Shown piece by piece: positions 33,612 to 41,498 of a DNA stretch of 45,703 nt. This DNA is from Nannocystis exedens. GTDB taxonomy: Bacteria > Myxococcota_A > Polyangia > Polyangiales > Polyangiaceae. The stretch lies in NCBI GenBank assembly GCA_945861885.1, contig CAMAVR010000025.1, positions 1 through 45,703 of the forward strand, in the 5' to 3' direction. The translations under genes and the position numbers were made by a program. How positions within the stretch are numbered: position 1 is the first letter of the stretch; every line of letters starts with the position of its first letter. The notes under the pieces are model-generated. The model had not been told where the DNA came from, ran no database searches, and saw nothing but the letters and a program-made list of their open reading frames with translations.

Positions 33612-34508
33612 TTATCGCTTACATAGGAACTCTTCGATGACCGAGAGGTCTCCGGCTGTCAGGCGCGCGTGGTAGTCGAAGGCGCTGGATCTGTCGATCG
33701 TAGATACGTGCTGCGGCTCCGTAAGTGTTATCCGGCCGGCGTTCGGCCCTTTGACCGTAAGCGTCCCAAAAATACCCCAGATAAACTCTTGATTGAAGAA
33801 GCCCATAATCGACCTGACATCGCGGCACGCCCTCGCAAACGCCGGTCGGTCGAAATCGGCTGACATAGTGGCCATTAAAAGCCCCTGGCTCGCATTCCAG
33901 GTGACGCCGGTGAAAAATTTAAAAGTCGGCGTGTTCATCCAACGAGCGATGTAACCGATGCACCCGGAGGGCGCTTGTTTTACGGCATCGGTATGATCAG
34001 CCGCGTCGCCCGTTGGGGGTTCAGGTTCAAAACAAGGGACGTCGAACGTCCCTTGGTCGTCATATGGCACCAGTTCGATGGGAAATTCGGCGGTCGACGA
34101 GTAGTCCGCGATCGCATCAAGCGCGGCGTATTCGCGGCGGAGCCACATATTTTCGCTTTCGTTTTTCGAAAAACGAAGGGCCAAATTCGGCGCTTTAGCG
34201 ATGCGACAAATGTACTTCGACGCGCGGTCGATCATCAGCGCGTCTTCGGATGCTGGCGCGCAATACTCCTTGTAGTCAAATGCTGGGTTTGCAATCGCTG
34301 AGCGCACCTTCGCGCGGGCGACCGCAAACTCTTCCCGCGAAATGGCGATGTCTAACAGGTCTCCGAGCGCACCCGACTTTGAGAAAGAGCCGCCATTTGA
34401 AGGAGCCGAAGTCGAGCCGCTGACCGCACCGTCGGTAGTGCCGCACTGCAGCGAACAAAGCAAAGAGACAAGTGCGACCGCGCGCAACTGAAAGCGATTT
34501 GAAGTCAT
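33612..34508 (-). CDS. Lipoprotein of unknown function
   Basis: 298 residues from ATG 34508 (MTSNRFQL), preferred to the ATG at 34529 because it gives a normal signal peptide with lipobox SLQC. A Ser/Gly-rich linker follows, then a compact domain with about seven cysteines (for example YKEYCAPAS, SKYICRIAK, FDVPCFEPEPP, APSGCIGYIARW, RACRDVRSIMGFF, EFLCKR). These suggest disulfides outside the cytoplasm. I do not recognise the family. No partner gene is coupled to it, and the ferredoxin operon ends about 110 bases upstream. Confidence 0.7.
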   Translation of the reverse strand: MTSNRFQLRAVALVSLLCSLQCGTTDGAVSGSTSAPSNGGSFSKSGALGDLLDIAISREEFAVARAKVRSAIANPAFDYKEYCAPASEDALMIDRASKYICRIAKAPNLALRFSKNESENMWLRREYAALDAIADYSSTAEFPIELVPYDDQGTFDVPCFEPEPPTGDAADHTDAVKQAPSGCIGYIARWMNTPTFKFFTGVTWNASQGLLMATMSADFDRPAFARACRDVRSIMGFFNQEFIWGIFGTLTVKGPNAGRITLTEPQHVSTIDRSSAFDYHARLTAGDLSVIEEFLCKR

Positions 34509-34598
34509 AGCGCGATCGCTGTGACACATTTGAAGCCAAAAACACTCCCGCTCTCGCGCTCCCTAGGAGTCTGCTGGGAAATGCGGCGCACCAATGGC

Positions 34599-34617
34599 AG
34601 AAACCCGCCGGGTTTCT
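34599..34617 (-). terminator. Hairpin at the ferredoxin stop codon
   Basis: AGAAACCCG-c-CGGGTTTCT is a perfect 9-bp inverted repeat overlapping the last bases of the ferredoxin gene. No clear T-run follows on the minus strand, so the role as a terminator is likely but not certain. Confidence 0.5.
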
Positions 34618-34831
34618 AAGAGAGGGCGGGGTGCTCGGTCACCTCGATCAACTTGAGCGCGTGCCTCGGGCACCGCCTTACTGCTACTTTTACCCGCTCG
34701 AGAAGCTCCCCGTCGACGTTGTTGGCGAGAAGCATCAGGCGGTCGCTCTCGTCAACAACAAACACTTCGGGCGCTGCGCGAACGCACACGGCGTTCGACT
34801 CGCATAAGTCGTAATCTACCTGAATCTTCAT
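34616..34831 (-). CDS. Small 3Fe-4S type ferredoxin
   Basis: 71 residues from ATG 34831, which overlaps the aldehyde dehydrogenase stop as ATGA. Seen: C10-x5-C16 (CESNAVC) and C54-P, with Asn13 where classic 4Fe-4S proteins have Cys. This pattern is that of mycobacterial/Streptomyces 3Fe-4S ferredoxins serving cytochromes P450 and oxygenases (FdxD, Rv3503c, is in the KstR regulon). The operon SDR-ALDH-ferredoxin suggests electron supply to a steroid hydroxylase, perhaps a P450 encoded elsewhere; this is inference. Confidence 0.8.
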   Translation of the reverse strand: MKIQVDYDLCESNAVCVRAAPEVFVVDESDRLMLLANNVDGELLERVKVAVRRCPRHALKLIEVTEHPALS

Positions 34832-36357
34832 GACATCAATTTGCCAAGCGGTGTCCCCCAGATCCAACGAATAATACGTTGGAGCAGCTTTGCCTTGTCG
34901 TTGGTGTACGGATACCAAACGACCTCTTCTTTTGTGCGAAAACGGTCGAAAAGAATCGGTGTTGGGTAGCAAAAATTCCGCAGCGAATTTTCGCCGTGGA
35001 TTTGCCCTACGCCGCTTGATCGCCGCCCACCGAATGGCGCTTCGAGTGCGCCGTAAGTGAGCGCGACGTCGTTCACCGAAATTGACCCGACGACGAGGCG
35101 CTTTGCGATTGCTTCGGCGCGCTCATCGCTGCGTGACCAGACGGTCGCCGTGAGCCCGTAAGTCGAATCGTTTGCGCAGCGAATCGCTTCGTCGTCGCTC
35201 TGAACACGAACAATCGCAACGACTGGCCCGAATGTCTCTTCGCGCATGATCGCCATGTCGTGTGTCACATTGGTTATCACCGTCGGTTCGTAATAGAGCC
35301 CGCCGACTTGCTCGTTTCGCTTGCCGCCAACGAGTACGGTTGCCCCGTGCTTTTTCGCATCTTCAATGTGGCGTTCGATCACGTCGAGCTGGGGCGGCCA
35401 AATCATCGGGCCGAGATCGAATTCACCGGATGTTGCTTGCTTTAGTGTTTTTACTTTTGCGACGACGCGACGAATAAATTCATCGGCGATGTTTTCGGCT
35501 ACGTAAATTCGCTCGATAGAGCAGCAAAATTGCCCTGCGTTCATCAAGGCACCGAACACTGCGCCGTTGGCGGCGCGCACGACATCGGCATCGTCGCAAA
35601 CAATCATGGCATCTTTGCCGCCGAGCTCGAGTGTGCAGGGGACGAGATTGCGCCCGCACGCTTCACCGACTTTTCGACCTGTTTTCACGCTTCCGGTGAA
35701 CGAAATTTTATCGACTCCCGATTCGATCAGAGCCACGCCCGTCTCCCCGTCGCCTTCGAGGACTGCGAGGAGGCCACTTGGGAGGCCTGCGTCGCGAAAG
35801 AGTTCGGCGACTAGTTTGCCTGAAAATGGCGTGACTTCGGACGGTTTGATAACGACGCCGTTGCCTGCCAAAAGCGCTTGAATCGCTGGATTGATCGACA
35901 GAATGAACGGCCCGTTCCATGGCGTGATCACGCCGACGACGCCGAGCGGTTGATATGTGATTGTGAGCCGCTTGTTGCGGAGGAGGTGGAGCCCAACTTT
36001 TCGATCGCGGAGCGTGCGCCTTGCCTGCTTAGAAAAATAAGAGAGCGCATCGCACGCCGGCATGATTTCCATCATGATCGTTTCGAAGTGCGAACGGCCT
36101 GTTTCGCGCATGATCACGCTAATAAAATCTTCTTGGCGGGCGATGAGCAGCTTTAGCGCGCGGTCGATGACGATCGCTCGCTCATCGACTGTTTTTGCGC
36201 CCCACGCTTCTTGTGCCGTGCGCGAACGAGCAACCGTTTCACGCACAATTTCGAGCGTATTGACGGAAATATCGCCGATATGTTCTTTCGTCGCTGGGTT
36301 TGCGACGCGTAGGCGGCGTACTCCCCCTGTCGTCTCTCCGGCTTGCACGATGGCCAT
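34828..36357 (-). CDS. NAD(P)-dependent aldehyde dehydrogenase
   Basis: 509 residues, start supported by GGGAG 5 bases upstream. Seen: GVVGVITPWNGPF (cofactor strand and oxyanion Asn), KPSEVTPF, SFTGSVKTGRKV, catalytic Glu in LELGGKDAMIV, catalytic Cys in AGQFCCSIERIYV, EETFGPVVAI and PFGGRRSSGVGQIHGENSLRNFC. A C-terminal extension (NDKAKLLQRIIRWIWGTPLGKL) is amphipathic and hydrophobic, like membrane-associating tails of fatty-aldehyde-type enzymes. It is the second gene of the SDR-ALDH-ferredoxin operon under a KstR-like box. A side-chain aldehyde (C26/C27 or C24/C22) is the probable substrate; this is inference. Confidence 0.85.
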   Translation of the reverse strand: MAIVQAGETTGGVRRLRVANPATKEHIGDISVNTLEIVRETVARSRTAQEAWGAKTVDERAIVIDRALKLLIARQEDFISVIMRETGRSHFETIMMEIMPACDALSYFSKQARRTLRDRKVGLHLLRNKRLTITYQPLGVVGVITPWNGPFILSINPAIQALLAGNGVVIKPSEVTPFSGKLVAELFRDAGLPSGLLAVLEGDGETGVALIESGVDKISFTGSVKTGRKVGEACGRNLVPCTLELGGKDAMIVCDDADVVRAANGAVFGALMNAGQFCCSIERIYVAENIADEFIRRVVAKVKTLKQATSGEFDLGPMIWPPQLDVIERHIEDAKKHGATVLVGGKRNEQVGGLYYEPTVITNVTHDMAIMREETFGPVVAIVRVQSDDEAIRCANDSTYGLTATVWSRSDERAEAIAKRLVVGSISVNDVALTYGALEAPFGGRRSSGVGQIHGENSLRNFCYPTPILFDRFRTKEEVVWYPYTNDKAKLLQRIIRWIWGTPLGKLMS

Positions 36358-36370
36358 GTTTTCTCCCTAA

Positions 36371-37120
36371 TTAAGCACTGAGCGCGTCGTCTACTACGAT
36401 TGACGCGCCATTGATGTAGCCGGCATCGTCTGATGCGAGAAATGCAATTGTACCAGCGACCTCCGCCGGTGTGCCCATTCTTGAATACGGTGCGATACGT
36501 TGCAACGCCGCTTGATTGACGCCTTCAGGAAGACGAAAGTTTTCCAAGATAGGCGTTTGAATGCCACCGGGGCAGACGCAATTAATTCGGAGCGATTTTC
36601 TGGCGTATTCGACCGCGAGTGCTTTCGTGAGTAAGACAACGCCCCCTTTTGATGCACAATACGCGGCGGAGTAAGGGTGCGATTTTACGCCGGCGACCGA
36701 TGCAACGTTTATGATTGCCCCGTTCGTTTTTAATAGATGCGGAATTGCCTGCTGGCAGAACAAAAACGTGCCGGTTAAATTGACGGCGAGAACGCGATTC
36801 CATCCGTCGAGCGTGACCTCGCTTGTTCGCTCAAATCGGCCGATTCCGGCGACGTTGGCGAGCACGTCGAGGCGATCCCACCGGGCAACGGCGGCCGCCA
36901 TCACGCTTGCCGACGCGCCCGGATCGGCAACGTCTCCGACCATCGCGAACGCTTCGCCGCCGGCAGCTCGAATTTCGGTTGCCGATGATTCGGCGTTTGC
37001 TTCATGGAGATCAAAACAGACGACTCGGCCCCCTTCGGCGCCAAAACGGAGCGCGGTTGCTCTGCCAATCCCAGATCCGGCACCGGTGACTACGACAACG
37101 CGATTTTCAAAACGCCGCAC
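36371..37120 (-). CDS. Short-chain dehydrogenase/reductase (steroid-type)
   Basis: 249 residues from a GTG start directly after AGGAGGAAGC. Seen: TGAGSGIGRA (cofactor, about 12-21), acidic DLHEAN after strand 2 (NAD preference), NVAGIG, SVAG with catalytic Ser, YCASKGG (Tyr/Lys), CPGGIQTPI. A classical SDR of the 3-alpha/17-beta/7-alpha-HSD type. It is the first gene of the SDR-ALDH-ferredoxin operon and diverges from the KshB-like gene across a KstR-like box. Steroid alcohol oxidation is likely; the position acted on cannot be read from sequence. Confidence 0.85.
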   Translation of the reverse strand: MRRFENRVVVVTGAGSGIGRATALRFGAEGGRVVCFDLHEANAESSATEIRAAGGEAFAMVGDVADPGASASVMAAAVARWDRLDVLANVAGIGRFERTSEVTLDGWNRVLAVNLTGTFLFCQQAIPHLLKTNGAIINVASVAGVKSHPYSAAYCASKGGVVLLTKALAVEYARKSLRINCVCPGGIQTPILENFRLPEGVNQAALQRIAPYSRMGTPAEVAGTIAFLASDDAGYINGASIVVDDALSA

Positions 37121-37158
37121 GCTTCCTCCTTATGACTGTGATGTCATCGACGTCGGAA

Positions 37159-37172
37159 TGAAACATGTTTCA
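37159..37172. promoter_or_regulatory. KstR-like operator in a divergent promoter
   Basis: TGAAACATGTTTCA, the same core as the boxes at 15061 and 30089, lies between the SDR operon (start 37120, minus) and the KshB-like gene (start 37199, plus). Confidence 0.8.
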
Positions 37173-37198
37173 CTTTGCTCAGCAAGGAGCGATAATGC

Positions 37199-38296
37199 AT
37201 GTTTCGCGTTGTTGCATTGAAAGGGCGCGGTATGGCGGCGTCGAACGAGTCTTCAAAATCAATTCAGCGAAGTGGGCATTTGGTGCGCATCGCGCGCGTC
37301 ATCGAAGAGACGGCCGATGCAAAATCGTTCGTCTTCGATCTGCCGGCCGAGATTGCGGCGAAGTTTAGCTACCGTGCCGGTCAATTTGTATCGCTCAATC
37401 TAACCTACAACGGTGAATCGCTACGGCGCTGCTACTCGCTCGCAAGCTGCCCGGTGACAGAGCGCGCACCAAAAATTACGGTCAAACGAGTTGCCGACGG
37501 GCGCGCGTCGAATTGGCTAAACGATAATTTGCGCGAGGGGGCGTGGGTCGAGGTGCTGCCGCCTGAAGGGAGGTTTGTTCTTCGCGAATCGAGCGCACGG
37601 TTGGTGTTTTTCGCCGGCGGCAGCGGGATTACTCCAATTCTATCGATCATTAAAAACGCGCTCGCGTGCACCGAGCGAAAGGCGCGGCTTGTTTACGCAA
37701 ACCGAAATCGGCAATCGGTCATTTTTCGCCGCGAGTTAGATGCTCTTTGCGAACAGCACCAGGGGCGTCTCGAAGTCGTTTATCGCTACGACGAAGACGA
37801 CGGCTTTCTTCGCGCGAGCGATATCACGCGTTATCGGTGCGCCGAAGCGGCGGAGTACTATTTGTGCGGCCCCGGGCCGTTCATGGCAGCGATCGAAGCG
37901 GGGTTACGCGAGGCGCAAGTCGATGAATCGGCTATTTTTATCGAACGATTTGAACAGGCGGCCAAGTCGGACTCACGGGCCGATGAGCTCGATGCACAAC
38001 TGCCGGACGTGGGTGGTCAAACTATTCCGATCACATACAAGGGCGCACATGTCGATGTGCCGAGGCTAGCGGGCAAGAGCATTCTCGAAATGGCGATCGC
38101 CGCCGGCATTGATGCCCCATATTCATGCGAAGAGGGGTTTTGCGGCTGCTGCATAGCGCGCCTAGTCCGCGGCGAGGTGCAAATGAGCGCCGACGACGCA
38201 CTGACGTCCGACGACAAGCGAAGAGGGCTAATCCTAACGTGCCAAGCTCGGCCGACCTCGCTCGAAGTCGAAGTCGATTACGACAGCGCGCTTTAA
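37199..38296 (+). CDS. kshB: KshB-like ferredoxin-NAD reductase
   Basis: 365 residues from ATG 37199, with AAGGAGC 8 bases upstream; MAASNESS at 37232 is an alternative. Seen: FAD-binding R77-C-Y-S80 within RRCYSLASCP, ITVKRVADGRASNWL, NAD region FAGGSGITPILSI (138-150), YANRNRQSVIFRREL, YLCGPGPFMAAI. A C-terminal plant-type [2Fe-2S] domain has C310-x4-C315-x2-C318-x29-C348. The domain order FAD-NAD-ferredoxin and the CYSL, VKR-ADG-ASNWL signature are those of KshB (Rv3571). It would pass electrons from NADH to the KshA-like oxygenase encoded at 15737. The box at 37159 predicts co-control. Confidence 0.88.
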   Translation: MFRVVALKGRGMAASNESSKSIQRSGHLVRIARVIEETADAKSFVFDLPAEIAAKFSYRAGQFVSLNLTYNGESLRRCYSLASCPVTERAPKITVKRVADGRASNWLNDNLREGAWVEVLPPEGRFVLRESSARLVFFAGGSGITPILSIIKNALACTERKARLVYANRNRQSVIFRRELDALCEQHQGRLEVVYRYDEDDGFLRASDITRYRCAEAAEYYLCGPGPFMAAIEAGLREAQVDESAIFIERFEQAAKSDSRADELDAQLPDVGGQTIPITYKGAHVDVPRLAGKSILEMAIAAGIDAPYSCEEGFCGCCIARLVRGEVQMSADDALTSDDKRRGLILTCQARPTSLEVEVDYDSAL

Positions 38297-38380
38297 CGCC
38301 CACATTTGCACACGTAAACAGCGATAATAATTGACTTTTTCGCTCACCGACGAACGCTTTTTAAAAGGGGTGGGGCGCAA

Positions 38381-39493
38381 ATGGGCGAAAAGGGAGCAGC
38401 CGCACGTATCGTCTGCGGGGCGATCGTTCTGACGACGATGGTCGGCTGCGCCTCAAGGCATCGTGCCCACCACGGCTGGGAGCGCCAGTGTTCGTTCGAC
38501 ACCGAGCTAAATCGCAGCCGATTGGCCGACTACGGCGTTCTGGAAGGGGATGCGCCGATCAGCGCGTACCAATATCGCAGTCCGCTCAATTACAACAAAT
38601 CGGACCTCGAAGCGGTGTTCCAAGCCGACATGGAAATCGCGCGGGTTGTTATGGATCTCGAACCGGTGCACCCCTGCTCATCGTACGCGCGCGGTTCGTT
38701 TTATCCGAAAACCGACCCGCTCTTGCTCTCCACGCAGTCGCGTTTGCGCGACAACGTGCCAATTTTGCGTGAACGGATCGTCTTCGCGGAAATGCTTCAG
38801 CGTTTAGAAGATGACACGGCAATTCGTTTCACAGCCGACGAATACGGCGGTCATATCAACCCTGCCGCACATATTGCCGAATTCAGCAATCGCATCGAAC
38901 AGCTCGTTGTAACACCGCTCCCGCCGGTAAAAAAAACGATCACCACGGCCCAAGTGATCGCGCGCCTCAATCAGTTTGTCGCCGATCTCGAAACGCTCAA
39001 AAATTCGGTCGCTCAAATCATCGTTTCAGGCGAATCAGAGCCGACAAGATTTCGTGTCGAAGTGATCATCACTCAATATCAGGAAGCGGCGCAGGCGGTA
39101 GTTACGATGCTGAATCAGGACAGCTCAATTTTAGTTTTCGCCGCGCCGCCCCCGCCCCCCCCGCCAGCACATCCGGTATTTCGAAATCTGACGAACGATG
39201 TTCTTTTTGATGCGCCACCCGCGGGAATGCGTTCGGCGAAAATCGCATACCAGGCACCTAAAGGGACGCTCGTTTTTAACAAGAGCCCGTTCAGCTCGCC
39301 GCCAGAGCCACCGGCCGCGCCGGCGCCACCGCCGACCGACGCTCCGAAAGCAGCTCCGGCAAAACCGTCCGACGAATTGTGCCCGCCGAGTTTACGCCTT
39401 CCCGGGGGGGAACATCGCCGTCATCTTTTGCGCAAGCACCACGTTACCGACGACCTTCATCTTCCCCTTCATAAACGCCACGGGTCCACTTAG
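38381..39493 (+). CDS. Lipoprotein of unknown function with Pro-rich C terminus
   Basis: 370 residues as an open frame. Signal peptide with lipobox MVGC. Seen: an alpha-helical body (ERIVFAEMLQRLEDDTAIRF ... TTAQVIARLNQFVADLETLKNSVAQIIV), a run of seven prolines near residue 255, then Pro/Ala-rich linker. The last 34 residues or so (after SDELCPPS) are read antisense to the SCP2 gene and are His/Arg-rich, unlike the rest. Either the gene truly overlaps its convergent neighbour by about 100 bases, or a frameshift at the G7 run (39405-39411) hides the real end. No family recognised. Confidence 0.7.
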   Translation: MGEKGAAARIVCGAIVLTTMVGCASRHRAHHGWERQCSFDTELNRSRLADYGVLEGDAPISAYQYRSPLNYNKSDLEAVFQADMEIARVVMDLEPVHPCSSYARGSFYPKTDPLLLSTQSRLRDNVPILRERIVFAEMLQRLEDDTAIRFTADEYGGHINPAAHIAEFSNRIEQLVVTPLPPVKKTITTAQVIARLNQFVADLETLKNSVAQIIVSGESEPTRFRVEVIITQYQEAAQAVVTMLNQDSSILVFAAPPPPPPPAHPVFRNLTNDVLFDAPPAGMRSAKIAYQAPKGTLVFNKSPFSSPPEPPAAPAPPPTDAPKAAPAKPSDELCPPSLRLPGGEHRRHLLRKHHVTDDLHLPLHKRHGST

Positions 39494-39736
39494 CTCGCCG
39501 TTTACCATTTGCACGTAGTCGTCGCAGTGCATCTTGATCGTTGCGCTTGGCGAGGCAACATCGCCTTCGGTGACGCTCATCGTCCCGTCATCGACAGTGA
39601 CCGCGTATTTTCCGCCGCTCTCTCCGGCGATATCGAAAAAGTAGGTCGCTTTGACCCCTTTTGATGCGCTCGCCTGAAAGCGCTCAGGCAGTGTTTCGAA
39701 GTAGTGCTTGACGCTTGTTACGATAGGTATCGACAT
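39392..39736 (-). CDS. SCP2-type sterol-binding protein
   Basis: 114 residues from ATG 39736, preceded by GGAGAAGCC. The longer open frame upstream lies in the ligase gene and is not used. Seen: VKHYFETLPERFQASASKGVKATYFFDIAGESGGKYAVTVDDGTMSVTEG, SPSATIKMHCDDYVQMVNGEL, AFMKGKMKVVGNVVLAQKMTAMF. This is the complete SCP2 fold, a small lipid- and acyl-CoA-binding domain. It follows the acyl-CoA ligase by 28 bases and sits near an MFE-2-like gene and an SCPx-type thiolase, so it probably shuttles steroid-CoA intermediates. Confidence 0.88.
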   Translation of the reverse strand: MSIPIVTSVKHYFETLPERFQASASKGVKATYFFDIAGESGGKYAVTVDDGTMSVTEGDVASPSATIKMHCDDYVQMVNGELSGPVAFMKGKMKVVGNVVLAQKMTAMFPPGKA

Positions 39737-39764
39737 GGCTTCTCCGTGTGTGGATCGTTGATTG

Positions 39765-41315
39765 CTAAATTTGAGTCGGGCGATCGGCCCAATATGGGTC
39801 TCGTAATTTCCGCTTGTACAGCTTGCCGTTTGGGTCACGCGGGAGCGCGTCGCAGAAGTCGATCGATCGCGGGCACTTGAATGCGGCGATTTGCTCTCGG
39901 CAGTAGCCGATAAGCTCGTCGGCGAGCGCGGCCGATGCGGTAACCCCTTCACTCGGCTCGATCACCGCTTTGATCTGCTCGCCCCAGTCGTCGTCGGGGA
40001 TGCCGAAAACGGCGACGTCGCCTACTTTTGGATGAAGCGCGAGGACCGCTTCGATTTCTGCGGGATAGATGTTGACGCCGCCTGAAATGATCATGTCACT
40101 CTTGCGATCGCAAAGATACAGATAGCGATCTTCATCGAGATAGCCGGCATCGCCTACCGTAAACTCATCGCCCTGCCAGCTCGATTGCGTCTTCGTTTTA
40201 TCTTTAAAATACTCAAATTTGTGCCCCGCCATGCTCATGTAGACGGTGCCGACTTCACGCGGTTGACACTCAGTTGCGTCGTCTCGCAAAATCCGAATTT
40301 TTGATATCGGCCACGCGCGCCCCACGCTCCCCGGATGCTTGAGCCATTCGTCGGATGTGATCATTGTGCCGCCCCCTTCGGACGCGGCGTAGTACTCGAG
40401 AATGACCGGGCCCCACCACTCGATCATCTTTCGTTTGATGTCGATTGGGCAGGGGGCGGCGCTATGAATCATCTGTTTCAACGACGATATGTCGTACGCG
40501 TTTCGCGCTTCGCTTGGCAGCGCTAGCAGGCGCCGAAATTGGGTTGGCACCATGTGGCTTGATGTGATGCGGTACCGAGCAATTTGACGGAGCATCGCCT
40601 CTGGTGACCACTTGTCGGTCAAGACAACTGTGTGCCCAAAATGCATATGATTGGTGCAAAAATTTAGGACAGCAGTGTGATAGAGCGGCGACGACACGAG
40701 GTGCACGCCATCGTGCGGAGTGATGCCAAACAGCGATAAAAATAGTGCGTTTCGTTCGGCGGCGACCTCGGGCGCTACCTCCGCAGCGAGAGGGCGGCGC
40801 ACTCCTTTAGGGTGGCCGGTAGTGCCCGACGTGTAGGTCATCGCTGCGCCGGCGACGCGCTCGAGTGGCGCCTCGGCCGATGCATTTTCGATGAGCGATT
40901 CGATCGAAGCGAACGACTCTGTCGCGCTTGTTGCGTAGCGCGCCGAATGGCCAAATCCGACCTGATCGGCCGCCTCGCCAGCGAGAGCGGCTGTCTGCTC
41001 GGAGCAAAAAAAGGCTTTTGCCTCGCAGTCTTGAAGAATATACGCAACTTCGCGTGACGACAGATGCGTGTTGATCGGCGTGATGTACCAACCTGCTTGG
41101 GTCGCCGCAAAATAGAGCTCGAGAAACTCGATGCGATTTTCGAGAAGAACGGCAATCGCATCACCATGGCGAATGCCCCGACGACGAAGTGCATTGACGA
41201 GCCGATTTGCGCGGGCGCACAGCTCGCCTGCAGTGATTGTGCGACCGTTCGCATCAATCGCGGCAGCTCTCGACGGCCGCTCCGCTGCATAGCTCCAAAA
41301 CGCGTTTCCACCCAT
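39765..41315 (-). CDS. Acyl-CoA ligase (FadD4-like)
   Basis: 516 residues, start supported by AAGGGGCAGG. Seen: ANL ligase with MTYTSGTTGHPKGVRRP (P-loop), SSPLYHTAVLNF, HMVPTQFRRLLALP, MIHSAAPCPIDIKRKMIEWWGPVILEYYAASEGGG, VGDAGYLDEDRYLYLCDRKSDMIISGGVNIYPAEIE and the C-terminal NGKLYKRKLRD. The AAPCP-KR-MIEWWG-EYYA-EG pattern belongs to a subgroup common in mycobacterial and steroid-degrader genomes (FadD4/bile-acid ligase relatives). Different from the FadD3- and FadD19-like ligases here, so a third steroid or side-chain acid is the likely substrate. It diverges from the MFE-2-like gene across a KstR-like box. Confidence 0.85.
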   Translation of the reverse strand: MGGNAFWSYAAERPSRAAAIDANGRTITAGELCARANRLVNALRRRGIRHGDAIAVLLENRIEFLELYFAATQAGWYITPINTHLSSREVAYILQDCEAKAFFCSEQTAALAGEAADQVGFGHSARYATSATESFASIESLIENASAEAPLERVAGAAMTYTSGTTGHPKGVRRPLAAEVAPEVAAERNALFLSLFGITPHDGVHLVSSPLYHTAVLNFCTNHMHFGHTVVLTDKWSPEAMLRQIARYRITSSHMVPTQFRRLLALPSEARNAYDISSLKQMIHSAAPCPIDIKRKMIEWWGPVILEYYAASEGGGTMITSDEWLKHPGSVGRAWPISKIRILRDDATECQPREVGTVYMSMAGHKFEYFKDKTKTQSSWQGDEFTVGDAGYLDEDRYLYLCDRKSDMIISGGVNIYPAEIEAVLALHPKVGDVAVFGIPDDDWGEQIKAVIEPSEGVTASAALADELIGYCREQIAAFKCPRSIDFCDALPRDPNGKLYKRKLRDPYWADRPTQI

Positions 41316-41375
41316 CGCCTGCCCCTTGCAGTTCGCTATCGAAGTTTAGTCAAAAATTGTTGTTAGCCTATTCGG

Positions 41376-41389
41376 TAGAACACGTTTCA
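41376..41389. promoter_or_regulatory. KstR-like operator in a divergent promoter
   Basis: TAGAACACGTTTCA fits TnnAACnnGTTnnA and joins a TAGAAC half with a GTTTCA half. It lies 60 bases upstream of the ligase start (41315, minus) and 110 bases upstream of the MFE-2-like start (41499, plus). Confidence 0.7.
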
Positions 41390-41498
41390 ATTTTTTTTCA
41401 ATCGATAGTGCTCACGCCCCTTGAAATTGGAACGCGCTTGGTCTCAACAAGCCGGGCACGTTTACGTGGCGGACCGGAATCAAGTTTAGGAACCGAAA

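Noticed and set aside
38331..38360. TTGACT as a -35 promoter element before the lipoprotein gene
   Set aside because: No acceptable -10 element at the right distance.
39737..39952. N-terminal extension of the SCP2 protein
   Set aside because: The sequence is out-of-frame ligase gene, Ser/Arg-rich; ATG 39736 has GGAGAAG before it.
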